Source: CAYNRG01 sp047974855 (lineage in GTDB: Bacteria; Bacillota_I; Bacilli_A; Erysipelotrichales; Erysipelotrichaceae). From it: a DNA stretch of 63,967 nt. Below are positions 1 to 9,024 of the stretch, in pieces (within the stretch, counting starts at the first letter, position 1; every line of letters starts with the position of its first letter). The stretch is from the NCBI GenBank assembly GCA_047974855.1, contig JBKECT010000013.1, forward strand, positions 1 to 63,967, written 5' to 3'. Made by a program: the position numbers and the translations under genes. Under the pieces are notes generated by a model, which was given only the letters and a program-made list of their open reading frames with translations, searched no databases and was not told the origin of the DNA.

Positions 1-52
1 GATGATTTGTACCTGTTGTTGTTTTAGCCATAAAACACAAGGAGGAATTTAA

Positions 53-655
53 ATGGCAAGAATTACTGGACCAGTTTGGAAAACATCCCGACGCTTGGGA
101 TTTTCAATCTTAGAAACTGGAGAAGAACTAAAAAAGCGTGCTTATGGACCTGGGCAACATGGGCCAACAAAACGAGTTAAATTAAGTAACTACGGACTTC
201 AATTACGAGAAAAACAAAGAATTCGTCATATGTATGGCGTAAATGAACGTCAATTCTACAACACATTCAAAAAGGCAACAAAGATGGCTGGAGTAAACGG
301 GCATAACTTCTTATTTTTACTAGAGTCTCGTTTAGACAATGTTATTTATCGGTTAGGATTTGCTAGAACTCGTCGCGGAGCTAGACAATTAGTGAACCAT
401 GGACACATTCTAGTTAATGGAAAAAAAGTTGATATTCCAAGCTTTATTGTTCAACCTGGATCAAAAATCCAAATTAAAGAGGCAAGCAGAAATATACCAA
501 GTATTGCTGAAGCTTTAGAAGCAACCGTTTCAACTGTTGCATTTGTAACAGTTGATAAAGAAAAGAAAGAAGGAACTTTTGTTCGTCTTCCTGAAAGAAA
601 TGAATTAAACCAAGAAATCAATGAACTATTAGTTGTCGAATACTACAACAGATAA
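53..655 (+). CDS. rpsD: Small-subunit ribosomal protein S4
   Basis: Ribosomal protein S4 is a primary 16S rRNA binder that nucleates assembly of the 30S body. The 200-residue product begins MARITGPVWKTSRRLG and has the S4 RNA-binding domain near residues 90-155 (LDNVIYRLGFARTRRGARQLV, followed by GHILVNGKKVDIPSF). It has the usual length of the zinc-free Firmicutes form. The start is set by AAGGAGG at 39-45, seven bases before ATG 53. In Firmicutes rpsD is usually a single gene autoregulated through a leader RNA; only 52 upstream bases are in the window, so the leader cannot be judged. A strong hairpin terminator follows directly. Confidence 0.98.
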   Translation: MARITGPVWKTSRRLGFSILETGEELKKRAYGPGQHGPTKRVKLSNYGLQLREKQRIRHMYGVNERQFYNTFKKATKMAGVNGHNFLFLLESRLDNVIYRLGFARTRRGARQLVNHGHILVNGKKVDIPSFIVQPGSKIQIKEASRNIPSIAEALEATVSTVAFVTVDKEKKEGTFVRLPERNELNQEINELLVVEYYNR

Positions 656-660
656 AATTA

Positions 661-692
661 AAGCTGAATTATGATTATAATTCAGCTTTTTT
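661..692. terminator. Shared rpsD/gmk terminator hairpin
   Basis: A perfect 12-bp stem (661-672 with 677-688, loop GATT) ends in a six-T run at 687-692 on the + strand. It begins six bases after the rpsD stop and contains the gmk stop codon (675-677), so one structure serves both converging transcripts. The minus-strand side has a weaker TAATTTT tail. Confidence 0.85.
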
Positions 693-1250
693 CATGTTTT
701 GTAAGATAATAGTCGAAATAATATCAGCGGCAAGTTGAGGGTCTTCATTACAAACGACATATTTGTACTTCCCTATCAATTCTAATTCCTTCTTTGCCTT
801 TTCCAGACGTTGTTGAAGGATTTCTTCTGGTTCAGTTTGTCTTCCACGAATTCTATTTTCTAGCTCCTCTAAACTTGGTGGTGTTAAAAAGATCGTGATC
901 GCATCCGGGCATTTTTCTTGAACTTGTTCGCATCCTTTAACCTCAATTTCTAACAGGACATTTTTTCCCGTATTTCTCAACTTATTAACACTATCCAGAG
1001 GTGTCCCATAGTAATTTCCAACAAATTCTGCATATTCCAATAGTTCTTCATTGTGAATGGCCTCTTCGAATTTCTTTTTATCAACGAAAAAATAGTTAAT
1101 CCCTTCTTCCTCGCCAGTCCTTTTTTCACGAGTTGTCATTGATATTGAATACGTTAGCATTAAATCTGGATTAGTCATAACTCTTTTCAATACCGTCCCT
1201 TTCCCTACTCCAGATGGTCCGCTTAGTACAATTAGCAATCCTTTTTTCAT
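675..1250 (-). CDS. gmk: Guanylate kinase
   Basis: Phosphorylates GMP to GDP with ATP in the cytoplasm, feeding GTP and (p)ppGpp pools. The 191-residue protein starts MKKGLLIVLSGPSGVGKGT, with the P-loop GPSGVGKG at residues 11-18. The GMP-binding part (SISMTTREKRTGEEEGINYFFV) follows, and the lid region is RIRGRQTEP. Length fits the family (about 190-205). The ribosome binding site is a GGGGGA/AGGGA stretch before ATG 1250. It is transcribed divergently from rqcH from a consensus promoter at 1283-1311. In Bacillus gmk is associated with remA and rpoZ; those partners are absent here. Confidence 0.97.
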   Translation of the reverse strand: MKKGLLIVLSGPSGVGKGTVLKRVMTNPDLMLTYSISMTTREKRTGEEEGINYFFVDKKKFEEAIHNEELLEYAEFVGNYYGTPLDSVNKLRNTGKNVLLEIEVKGCEQVQEKCPDAITIFLTPPSLEELENRIRGRQTEPEEILQQRLEKAKKELELIGKYKYVVCNEDPQLAADIISTIILQNMKKAEL

Positions 1251-1270
1251 TCCCTATATCCCCCAAAATT

Positions 1271-1279
1271 TGTTATAAT
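1271..1279 (+). promoter_or_regulatory. rqcH extended -10 promoter
   Basis: TGTTATAAT is a perfect extended -10 (TG at 1271-1272, TATAAT at 1274-1279). No good -35 is visible. Predicted transcription start near 1286, about 55 bases before the rqcH ATG, facing away from the overlapping gmk promoter. Confidence 0.65.
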
Positions 1280-1282
1280 AAT

Positions 1283-1311
1283 ATTGTATAGAGTTTAATT
1301 GAAACTGTCAA
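1283..1311 (-). promoter_or_regulatory. gmk promoter (sigma-A type)
   Basis: On the minus strand TTGACA (1306-1311) is followed after exactly 17 bases by TACAAT (1283-1288). The predicted start is near 1276, giving a leader of about 26 bases. The promoter overlaps the divergent rqcH -10 region. Confidence 0.8.
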
Positions 1312-1340
1312 TTTTAAATCACATTAGAAATGAGGAAATT

Positions 1341-2984
1341 ATGGCATTAGATGGTCTACTGATTTATAAAATATCAGAGGAAATCCGAAAAGAAATTCCA
1401 GCACGTATAAACAAAATTTATCAAATTTCAGAAACTGAAATACTTTTTCAGTTAAAAACTTTATCAGGAAAAAAGAACTTGATTATCTCTTGTCACTCCA
1501 TTTATAATCGTATTACCCTAACAGGGCGCTCTTTTACTACACCAGATGAACCAAGCAATTTTGTCATGTTGCTTAGAAAACATTTGGAGTCTGCAAAAAT
1601 AGTTGGATGGTCTCAAGGTGGCTTAGACCGTTGGATTCGCATTGAGTGTGCCTCCCATAATGAGTTAGGAGATCCTGTTACATTTTATCTGTTTGTTGAG
1701 TTAATGGGAAAATATGCCAATTTAATTTTTACAACAGCTGACTATAAAATTTTAGATGCCTTGAAGCGTATTCCACCTTTTAGTAGCACCCGTACCATCC
1801 AACCCGGTGCACAGTTTACTGAAATGGAAGCGCAAGAAAACAAAGTAAATCCGTTTAGTGCTGAAAGTGTTAATTCTAATAAAACATTATTAAGTCAATT
1901 TCATGGGTTTTCTCCCCTTTTGGCAAAAGAAATTGAATATCGTCTACCTGCACAATCATTTAAAAACATTATGAAAGAAATCCAGAAATCAAGCTCGCTT
2001 TATGTTCATCACAAAAAAGATGATGTTTACTTTCATTGCATCCCATTGACTCATCTTGGACAAAACTTTCAAAAAGAATTATTAGATGGCATTGATACTC
2101 TTTATCTAGAACAGGAAGAAAAAGAGCGAATACGCAATATTGTCGGTGACATTTACAAATTTACACAACGCACTTTAAAACACTACCGAAAAAAACTGCC
2201 CAAGTTGATTCAATCCTATGAAGAATCTTTAGATTGCGAACAATGGCGTGTATTTGGTGATTTACTCTACGCCAACCAACATATTGATACAAAAGGAAAA
2301 AGCTTAGTTGAGCTACCCACATGGGAAAACGATGAACTAATTCAAATCCCCTTAGATCAAAAGCTAGATATTAAACAAAATGCAAAGAAATGTTTTCAAA
2401 CTTATAATAAAAGAAAAAAAGGACAGATTTATATTCAAGAACAAATTGACCTATGTAAAAAAGAAATTACCTATTTTGAAGGGTTAGAAGAACAACTCGA
2501 TCTTTGTAATGTAGAAGATGCTTTGGAGATTAATAAAGAATTAATTCAGTTTGGGTATCTGCAAGCCAAGAAAAAAACAAAGAGACAGATGAATAAAAAA
2601 GATAGTATTCCATCCATTACAAGGTGGAATTTAGAAGATGGCACCGTATTATCTTTTGGTAAAAACAATCTACAAAATGATGCCCTAACATTCAAGTTAG
2701 CACAAAAAAATGATTTATGGTTTCACACAAAAGATTTTCATGGCGCGCACGTTACCGTAAACACGTCGACCCCAACAGAAGAAGTATTGCGATTTGCAGC
2801 TATGGTAGCGGCTTATTTTTCCAAAGGTCGTCACTCAAGCAGTGTTCCTGTCAACTATTGTTTAATTAAAGATCTTAAAAAAATCCCAGGTGCTAAGCCT
2901 GGAATGGTCTCTTTATCAAGTTATAAAACAATATACATTGATCCAGATATTGCCCTATTGGAACAGTGGATAAATAAAAAGTAA
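1341..2984 (+). CDS. rqcH: NFACT-family ribosome quality-control protein RqcH
   Basis: RqcH (formerly YloA/FbpA) binds 50S subunits with trapped peptidyl-tRNA and adds alanine tails that mark stalled peptides for degradation. The 547-residue protein starts MALDGLLIYKISEEI and shows the NFACT-N domain. A coiled-coil middle lies around residues 260-430. A C-terminal NFACT-R domain has the motif LWFHTKDFHGAHV and ends GMVSLSSYKTIYIDPD. The frame extends upstream to TTG 1299, but the ATG at 1341 has GAGGAA at 1332-1337 at proper spacing and matches the family N-terminus. The gene is alone on the + strand between gmk and rluB. Confidence 0.95.
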   Translation: MALDGLLIYKISEEIRKEIPARINKIYQISETEILFQLKTLSGKKNLIISCHSIYNRITLTGRSFTTPDEPSNFVMLLRKHLESAKIVGWSQGGLDRWIRIECASHNELGDPVTFYLFVELMGKYANLIFTTADYKILDALKRIPPFSSTRTIQPGAQFTEMEAQENKVNPFSAESVNSNKTLLSQFHGFSPLLAKEIEYRLPAQSFKNIMKEIQKSSSLYVHHKKDDVYFHCIPLTHLGQNFQKELLDGIDTLYLEQEEKERIRNIVGDIYKFTQRTLKHYRKKLPKLIQSYEESLDCEQWRVFGDLLYANQHIDTKGKSLVELPTWENDELIQIPLDQKLDIKQNAKKCFQTYNKRKKGQIYIQEQIDLCKKEITYFEGLEEQLDLCNVEDALEINKELIQFGYLQAKKKTKRQMNKKDSIPSITRWNLEDGTVLSFGKNNLQNDALTFKLAQKNDLWFHTKDFHGAHVTVNTSTPTEEVLRFAAMVAAYFSKGRHSSSVPVNYCLIKDLKKIPGAKPGMVSLSSYKTIYIDPDIALLEQWINKK

Positions 2985-3020
2985 GTTCAACTTGGGTCAC
3001 CAAAAAATATTTGATGTTCC

Positions 3021-3051
3021 AAGAAAGAAGCCGACTTCATTTCTTATTTTT
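3021..3051 (+). terminator. rqcH terminator
   Basis: Imperfect hairpin AAGAAAGAAG / CTTCATTTCTT (3021-3045, two-base bulge) followed by ATTTTTT on the + strand. It overlaps the rluB stop codon (3044-3046) of the converging gene. Confidence 0.6.
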
Positions 3052-3763
3052 TACTGGATAAATGACGTAATTGTTTAATCTCATATGGTTTCAATAAACG
3101 ATACTCTCCAGGTAATAAGTCTTTAACATGAACAGGTCCAATGGATTTTCGATACAGTCTAGCTACTTTACAACCAAAATATTCCATCATTCTTTTTACT
3201 TGGTGATTTCTTCCCTCTTGTATAGTCAATTCAATAATCATTGATTTCTTTTCTTCATTTCTTGAAAGAACTTTCACTTTTGCTGGAAGTGTTTTCCCAT
3301 CCTCTAAGACTATTCCCTTTTGAAGTTGCTCCAAATCATTTCTTGTAAGCAATCCAGTAATGACAGCCTCATATGTTTTCTCCACATGACTACTTGGATG
3401 AATAATCTCGTTTGCAAATTCGCCATCGTTAGTTAAAATTAGAACACCAGTTGTATCATAATCTAGTCGTCCAACCGGAAAAACTCGCTCATCTATCGCT
3501 AAGTAATCTACCACTGTTTTACGACCACGGTCATCAGAAACACTACAAATTGTTTTCTTCGGTTTATGAAGAACGAAATACACTTTTTCTTCTTTTGTAA
3601 TGGGCTTACCATCAACTTCAATAAACGCTCCTTTAGGTGAGCAATAGCCCAGCGTGTTTACAACAATTCCGTTAACTTTAACACGCCCCTCAACAATTAA
3701 TTCTTCTGCTTTTCTGCGAGAAGTAAGTCCACTCGCCGCAATTACTTTTTGAAGTCTTTCCAT
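3044..3763 (-). CDS. rluB: 23S rRNA pseudouridine synthase, RluB/RsuA family
   Basis: Converts specific uridines of 23S rRNA to pseudouridine. The 239-residue protein has an N-terminal S4 RNA-binding domain (residues 1-60, MERLQKVIAASGLTSRRKAE) and the RsuA-type catalytic domain, with the active-site aspartate in GRLDYDTTG near residue 100 and the later motif EGRNHQVKRM. It starts only three bases after the stop of the upstream glucosaminidase gene, and its GGAGGGG site (3770-3776) lies inside that gene's last codons, so the two are probably translationally coupled. RluB versus another RsuA-family target cannot be settled from sequence alone. Confidence 0.9.
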   Translation of the reverse strand: MERLQKVIAASGLTSRRKAEELIVEGRVKVNGIVVNTLGYCSPKGAFIEVDGKPITKEEKVYFVLHKPKKTICSVSDDRGRKTVVDYLAIDERVFPVGRLDYDTTGVLILTNDGEFANEIIHPSSHVEKTYEAVITGLLTRNDLEQLQKGIVLEDGKTLPAKVKVLSRNEEKKSMIIELTIQEGRNHQVKRMMEYFGCKVARLYRKSIGPVHVKDLLPGEYRLLKPYEIKQLRHLSSKK

Positions 3764-3766
3764 TCC

Positions 3767-6601
3767 TTACCCCTCCTTTTTCTTTTCAACTGCCGCTTCT
3801 ATTTCAGCTGATTCTTTGATTAATTTTTTTTCAACACTTTTACGTTTGAACCAACGCCATTGACGATCTGCAAGCATTATAAGTGCTGTTATAAATAATA
3901 AAATAATTAATAAAATTGTTCCTATAAGCGGCAAATCAATATCACGATTATCTACTCGAACATTTTCAATAACATTTTCAATTAAGTACTCATTCGTTGT
4001 ATTTCGAGACACCACAACAAATTCTCCGCCATTTGGTGCCATAAACTGTATATAGTCATCCGTTTGCTTGGTATAACATTTTACAACGTTTCCATCATCA
4101 TACATCAGCACTGTAAATAGTTGATTAGCAGTAGTATTCTTAGGCTTTTTAATTGATATGACAATGGGATCATTTAATTGAAGTTGTTGAAGATTTTTTT
4201 CAATTGTAATCGTGAAAGAGTCATAAACAGCATAACCACTGCCTGTCGCAACATCTTTTACAACATTGTAATGACTACGAACCATTGATTCTTTTACTAC
4301 CATTTTATATGTATCTCTAAACCATCTGCGATTCAAAGAGTCTCCCAAGGGAATTGCTAATGAGAGTCCTGACACAGAAGCTTCCAACTCATTATCATAA
4401 ATAACATAATAAATTCTGTGATCAATCGCCATATAAATTAACTTATCTAAAACCCTTAGCTGTGACTGAGTTAAATAGGGAATCATATAGGTATCCATTT
4501 TTTCTTTTAAAGCCAAGACTCTATCTGCCTGCTCATCAGTTAATTTTTCTAAATTTCCCATTTCTTCAATTATCTTCAAAATATCATCTTGTAACTCTTG
4601 GCGCATCTCATCTAATACTTGGCTAACTTCAATTTCATAAGTTAATGTTTTCCCAGCAACAGAAACGATTACCTCTTGAGTTACCTCTTCTTTTAAATCA
4701 TAACCTGAAACCATAGAAGATGTTAATTGAACCAATTTGTTTTTTCCATTTGCAAAATTAATTCGAATGATTCCGTCTCCTAAATCAATTCGATCATTAT
4801 ATTCATAATCCTGTTTAGGTAAAGAAACCCACTCAATGCTTTCTACTTCATCATATTGAGCAACAATTACCATCCCATCAGTAAGCTTTGTCAGGTTTTG
4901 ATCCCACCCTGAAAAATAGAAATCTTCTTTGTTTGGGGTTTCAATTGCTCCCGTAGCGTCTACATTAATTTTGTAGGTTATTGAAGAAGTCCCATCTTGA
5001 AATTGGCCACCATTAGCATCGAATGTTACTTCTATCCACTCTGGTGTACTCATAGCTTCTTCATTTAAAATCACATCCACATCATCTTGATGAATATATC
5101 CTACATAATTTTCATAATCATAATAATAACTAACATCCACTACTCCATCTTGTGTATAGGTTGCCTCTGATTGAATTTTATACCATTTCCCATCGCTATT
5201 TTCCACTTCATCTAAAAGCACAAATGCGAAGTCAGGCATAACACCTGTTTGATATAGCACGCTTGATTCTTCTGATGGATTTAAATAAACAATCACATTG
5301 TCCGTTGATGTTTTAATTCCTAGCGTTTCTGAATTGTAATCTTTAAACCCAAATATTTCGTCAATAGTTAAATAATATTGTGCCGCCTTCTCTCCCCAGT
5401 ACGGATCAGATGCGTATGACACATTCATTCCACTTCCTTTATTTCCAAAAAAACCGCCATGAAATTGAAATCGTAGTGGGCTACTGTAGCTACCAGAAAT
5501 ATAATACTTCGCATGACTATAAATAGATGAATGGACACTAAAATAGCGCGACGCATTCTTTTCGACATCGCTGTCATATGCTGCATGACCAAACAAGTTA
5601 TTCCTTGTAAAAGAAAGTGAACTTCTTCCAAATGACGTTTCATTCATTGACAGTGCTAACATCATTAGTGCATTAGCCCCATATTGATATTGGTACTGAT
5701 AAAAAGCACTTTCTTGATTATAATACTGAGATTGAGTTAAGGTATCATTCGCAGAGTCTTTATCTAAATCACTGTATGTATCAATCGCTTCGATAATTCC
5801 CAGTGTGTTTTCAAAGTACTTTTCTACATCTTCGACTGTAACATTTGTAATGGTTCTATGACTAACATATTGATAATAGTTATAGTATGGATTGCCATTA
5901 TTAACACTTTGGGTATAGTTATCCTCTTTATAATCATCTAACATTTCATTCAGTTGAGTGCTGTTATAAAAATAATGTCCATCATAACTATAGTATTCTA
6001 AATCACTTTCTAAATAAGCTGGCGAAGGACCTAAGTTAATCATTGCTGCATAAAGATCACTTTCAAATGATTGTTTAATTTGATGATATAAATTTCCTTC
6101 TTTAACAACATAAGTAGATAGTCTCGCACTTAAAAATTCAACGGGGATAATCGTCATATCATCAATACTAGCCCATCCGATTGTTCCTGATATTTTGAAT
6201 TTTACTTTTGTAGCACTGCTATTAGTATCTAAATAAGCTGCATCTGCTCCATAACATCCATTGGTATAATTAGCATTTCCATCTTCATCATTTACAAATT
6301 CAACATTGTAATCACATCCTGTTGTTGACTGAATTTTGACTATGGCATACTGCGCTTGCACAACTTTACCTGATTGTACAATTAAAAGATTATCGTAATC
6401 ACCCAATGTCGCTTCGTAATTTGATTTTGCCGATGAAAAAACTTTAAATGTCTTTAACGTTATGATTTCTCCATCTTGAATCGCCACTACAGTATAATTG
6501 TCATTTTGTGGCAGATCCGCTATTTCCACAGCTTGCACTACCGACGTATTAGCAACTAAAATGAGTATCGTTACCAATGATAGTATCCACTTCTTTATCA
6601 T
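3767..6601 (-). CDS. Membrane-anchored glucosaminidase (LytD-type) with SH3-like and InlB-type repeat domains
   Basis: Probable cell-surface peptidoglycan hydrolase, 944 residues from ATG 6601; GAGGTG at proper spacing favours this start over ATG 6623. A signal peptide is visible (MIKKWILSLVTILILVANTS). Residues about 200-415 carry the glucosaminidase fold: YYSYDGHYFY, PYYNYYQYVSHR, a probable catalytic Glu in LSMNETSFGRSS (about residue 321), RNNLFGHAAYDSD, GNKGSGMNV and DPYWGEKAA. An SH3-like segment follows (430-515). Then comes an InlB B-type repeat (VTFDANGG to IVAQYD, 525-585), an Ig-like segment, and a C-terminal membrane helix (890-911) with a basic tail that retains the enzyme at the membrane. 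It lies between ogt and rluB. A paralogue sits at 41356-44310. Confidence 0.85.
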   Translation of the reverse strand: MIKKWILSLVTILILVANTSVVQAVEIADLPQNDNYTVVAIQDGEIITLKTFKVFSSAKSNYEATLGDYDNLLIVQSGKVVQAQYAIVKIQSTTGCDYNVEFVNDEDGNANYTNGCYGADAAYLDTNSSATKVKFKISGTIGWASIDDMTIIPVEFLSARLSTYVVKEGNLYHQIKQSFESDLYAAMINLGPSPAYLESDLEYYSYDGHYFYNSTQLNEMLDDYKEDNYTQSVNNGNPYYNYYQYVSHRTITNVTVEDVEKYFENTLGIIEAIDTYSDLDKDSANDTLTQSQYYNQESAFYQYQYQYGANALMMLALSMNETSFGRSSLSFTRNNLFGHAAYDSDVEKNASRYFSVHSSIYSHAKYYISGSYSSPLRFQFHGGFFGNKGSGMNVSYASDPYWGEKAAQYYLTIDEIFGFKDYNSETLGIKTSTDNVIVYLNPSEESSVLYQTGVMPDFAFVLLDEVENSDGKWYKIQSEATYTQDGVVDVSYYYDYENYVGYIHQDDVDVILNEEAMSTPEWIEVTFDANGGQFQDGTSSITYKINVDATGAIETPNKEDFYFSGWDQNLTKLTDGMVIVAQYDEVESIEWVSLPKQDYEYNDRIDLGDGIIRINFANGKNKLVQLTSSMVSGYDLKEEVTQEVIVSVAGKTLTYEIEVSQVLDEMRQELQDDILKIIEEMGNLEKLTDEQADRVLALKEKMDTYMIPYLTQSQLRVLDKLIYMAIDHRIYYVIYDNELEASVSGLSLAIPLGDSLNRRWFRDTYKMVVKESMVRSHYNVVKDVATGSGYAVYDSFTITIEKNLQQLQLNDPIVISIKKPKNTTANQLFTVLMYDDGNVVKCYTKQTDDYIQFMAPNGGEFVVVSRNTTNEYLIENVIENVRVDNRDIDLPLIGTILLIILLFITALIMLADRQWRWFKRKSVEKKLIKESAEIEAAVEKKKEG

Positions 6602-6614
6602 CTTGGGTTCACCT

Positions 6615-7070
6615 CTATATTTCATATCCTTCTAACTTTAATAAATTTATTTTTTCATCCGCACCATAAGCGAATCCACCTAATTTTTTATTTGCCGCTA
6701 CAACTCGATGACATGGTACAACCACGCCGATTGGATTTTTGTTACAAGCACTGCCGACCGCTCGATAAGCTTTTGGATGCCCAATCAGTGTAGCAATTTC
6801 TTTATAGCTTCTAACTTCACCATATGGTATTTTCATTAGTTCATTCCATACTTTTTTTTGGAATGATGTTCCTTGAAATGAAATAGGTAAAGAAAATTTT
6901 TTTCTCTTTCCATTAAAATATTCCATCAATTCTCGCTCAGCCAATAATAAAACCAAAGATTTATCGCTTCCCATTTCTTTATAAGAACTATGACAAATCT
7001 CTACAATTTGTTGATTTTCTTCAGTAATTAAATACAACCCAAACGGTGTTGAAATCTTTCTTTTCTTCAT
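6615..7070 (-). CDS. ogt: Methylated-DNA--protein-cysteine methyltransferase
   Basis: Suicide DNA repair enzyme that transfers the alkyl group from O6-alkylguanine to its own cysteine. 151 residues; the acceptor is Cys in GVVVPCHRVV, followed by GGFAYGADEKINLLKLE, and a helix-turn-helix motif lies in SYKEIATLIGHPKAYRAVG. I chose ATG 7070 (MKKRKISTPFG) because GGTGAT sits before it and because the extended -10 at 7087-7095 puts transcription start near 7080, downstream of the alternative ATG at 7085. The TAG stop overlaps the ribosome binding site of the glucosaminidase gene, 13 bases before its ATG, so ogt, the glucosaminidase and rluB are likely one operon. Confidence 0.93.
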   Translation of the reverse strand: MKKRKISTPFGLYLITEENQQIVEICHSSYKEMGSDKSLVLLLAERELMEYFNGKRKKFSLPISFQGTSFQKKVWNELMKIPYGEVRSYKEIATLIGHPKAYRAVGSACNKNPIGVVVPCHRVVAANKKLGGFAYGADEKINLLKLEGYEI

Positions 7071-7086
7071 TTTTATCACCATCATT

Positions 7087-7095
7087 ATTATATCA
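7087..7095 (-). promoter_or_regulatory. ogt operon extended -10 promoter
   Basis: Minus-strand TGATATAAT: TATAAT at 7087-7092 with TG one base upstream. It sits directly after the nadE terminator and predicts a leader of about ten bases to ATG 7070. No -35 match. Confidence 0.6.
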
Positions 7096-7110
7096 CAAAT
7101 GCCTAAAATT

Positions 7111-7136
7111 AAAAAATAGCTTAGAAGCTATTTTTT
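7111..7136 (-). terminator. nadE terminator
   Basis: Stem AAAAAATAGC (7111-7120) with GCTATTTTTT (7127-7136) and a six-base loop containing the nadE stop codon. Read on the minus strand it ends in a T run, separating nadE from ogt. Confidence 0.8.
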
Positions 7137-8953
7137 GCTTTTTCAAAATATTCAATATTCTCTATTTTCAACCCTTGAACTTCTCGAAAATCACTACCAA
7201 AACCACCTCGGCTCACCAATACAATTGGTGGCATTTGAATTCTTTTGAATATTGCCTTATTCATTGTTTCTACTATCCATTTTAAATCTGAATAAAACAA
7301 ATCAGGATCATCTAATCCATAATAAGTAAGCCATTCTCCTATTTCAGTTTCAAATAAGCTTTTATCTTCATAAGCCTCTATAATACTCTGTGTTGTCCAC
7401 CCTGGATACTCAACTAGTTTAGAAATAAGCCAATCGTGATAATACCATTTCATTGGGTCGACTTGCTTTTCTTTTAACTCTGCCGATGGTGGAACTGTCC
7501 ATTGTATTGTATTATCCTGTTTTTTAGGTAATAGCACAGTTGGTACAACCTCTTTTTTAAAGTAGTTGTTTATCTCTAGTGCTAAATCAAATAGTTGAAC
7601 TTTTGTGCAATCGCCAAGTGGTGAGAAAACACCAATAGAGTCCCCATACATCGTGCAATACCCCAGTGCAACTTCAACTTTATTTCCATTATTAACAACA
7701 ACACCATTTTCTAGCGCAGCAAAAGTGGATAACAAATGTCCCCGTATTCGAGCTTGAATATTTTCTAATGTTAACCCCATATTCGCACCTTGATAGCCAT
7801 AAGTTTCAGTAGTTTTTACAGTACTGCTAACTAAGTCAGCAATTCCACCCTCCCGAAAATCGATATTTAATTCTTTTGCGAGATGACGAGCGTTATTTTT
7901 AGTTTTATCGCTATTGTGTTGTGTTGCCATGTTATATCCTATGACTCTATCTGATCCTAGCGCAGCAACTAGAAGAGCTGCGGTTATAGAACTATCTAAT
8001 CCGCCAGATAAGCCCACTACCCATTTAAATTTTTTATTAAACCATTGTTCATCCACTTCTTTACACGCCATTATCAATGCATTTAATAACTTATGATTGC
8101 AGTTTGTGCTGATCGCTTTATCATATGTTACATACGCACACTCTTCTTCAAATTGGTCATTTGCCGAAATCTGAAGATTACCTTCATCATCATAAACGGC
8201 ACTCCCTCCGTCAAATAAACAAATATTTTTTCCTGTATTTTGCATCCCAACACAGTTAACATAAATAAACTTCGTTTTAGCAGTTCCATTAATATAGCGT
8301 TTAATTTGCTTTACTCTAGATTTTTCTTTGTTTAATGTCCATGGACTTGCGGAAATATTAATGATATAATCCACTTCTTGATCTAAATAGTATTGCGTTA
8401 TATCCAATGGATAATTCTCGCTCCACAAATCTTCACAAATTTCTACCCCTATTTTTTTTATTTTTCCATTTACCGAGAAGAGAAATGGAGAACAATCATG
8501 CACTTTACCATCATCCTGTGCTTTATCCAATCCGCTTAAAAAGTAACGTGAGTCATCAAAAATTCTATAGTTAGGAAGAAGGTGTTTAAAATACGTACAT
8601 TTTTTACCATCCGCCCTGATTACCTCTTTTTGATCTTGGAAAAAATAGGAGGCATTATACTGTGCCACTCTTCCATCCTTCCCTTTACTTTTTGAGTCCG
8701 TATATATATTCCCATACAAAATCCCAATATTTTGTGACAATAATCTTATCTCATCATTGCATGTCATTGCTCTTTCAATAAAAAATGGATCATAATACTT
8801 ATCGCCAATACAATATCCAGTAATGGTCATTTCAGGAAATATGATTAAATCCGCTTGTTGTTCTTTAGCTGTTTGCACCATCGTTTTAATCGACTTCATA
8901 TTTTGATCAATATCACCTGCTACAACTCGAATTTGTCCTAATACAACCTTCAT
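7121..8953 (-). CDS. nadE: Glutamine-dependent NAD+ synthetase
   Basis: Amidates nicotinate adenine dinucleotide to NAD+, the last step of NAD synthesis, taking ammonia from glutamine. The 610 residues hold two domains. The N-terminal nitrilase-type glutaminase (1-270) has triad residues E41 (FPEMTITGY), K123 (FKHLLPNY) and C173 (EICEDLW). The C-terminal synthetase has the ATP-pyrophosphatase loop SGGLDSS at 316-322. The length fits the two-domain form, unlike the short NadE of Bacillus that uses free ammonia. It is monocistronic: an extended -10 lies at 8978-8986, an AGAGGG site precedes ATG 8953, and a terminator follows. Confidence 0.97.
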   Translation of the reverse strand: MKVVLGQIRVVAGDIDQNMKSIKTMVQTAKEQQADLIIFPEMTITGYCIGDKYYDPFFIERAMTCNDEIRLLSQNIGILYGNIYTDSKSKGKDGRVAQYNASYFFQDQKEVIRADGKKCTYFKHLLPNYRIFDDSRYFLSGLDKAQDDGKVHDCSPFLFSVNGKIKKIGVEICEDLWSENYPLDITQYYLDQEVDYIINISASPWTLNKEKSRVKQIKRYINGTAKTKFIYVNCVGMQNTGKNICLFDGGSAVYDDEGNLQISANDQFEEECAYVTYDKAISTNCNHKLLNALIMACKEVDEQWFNKKFKWVVGLSGGLDSSITAALLVAALGSDRVIGYNMATQHNSDKTKNNARHLAKELNIDFREGGIADLVSSTVKTTETYGYQGANMGLTLENIQARIRGHLLSTFAALENGVVVNNGNKVEVALGYCTMYGDSIGVFSPLGDCTKVQLFDLALEINNYFKKEVVPTVLLPKKQDNTIQWTVPPSAELKEKQVDPMKWYYHDWLISKLVEYPGWTTQSIIEAYEDKSLFETEIGEWLTYYGLDDPDLFYSDLKWIVETMNKAIFKRIQMPPIVLVSRGGFGSDFREVQGLKIENIEYFEKAKNSF

Positions 8954-8977
8954 AACTATCCCTCTTTTTCTGTTCTC

Positions 8978-8986
8978 ATTATATCA
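8978..8986 (-). promoter_or_regulatory. nadE extended -10 promoter
   Basis: Minus-strand TGATATAAT (TATAAT at 8978-8983, TG at 8985-8986). Predicted start near 8971, leader about 18 bases. It begins inside the T tail of the clpB terminator; no clear -35. Confidence 0.6.
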
Positions 8987-9022
8987 AAAAAAAAATTATT
9001 TCGCAGTAGAAATAATTTTTTT
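8985..9022 (-). terminator. clpB terminator
   Basis: A 14-bp A/T-rich stem with a closing C-G pair (8989-9002 with 9009-9022), loop GCAGTA, runs into a long T stretch on the minus strand. It starts three bases after the clpB stop codon. Confidence 0.85.
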
Positions 9023-9024
9023 AA

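Noticed and set aside
1299..1340. Upstream TTG start extending RqcH by 14 residues
   Set aside because: The ATG at 1341 has a proper ribosome binding site and matches the conserved N-terminus; the extra residues are not family-like.
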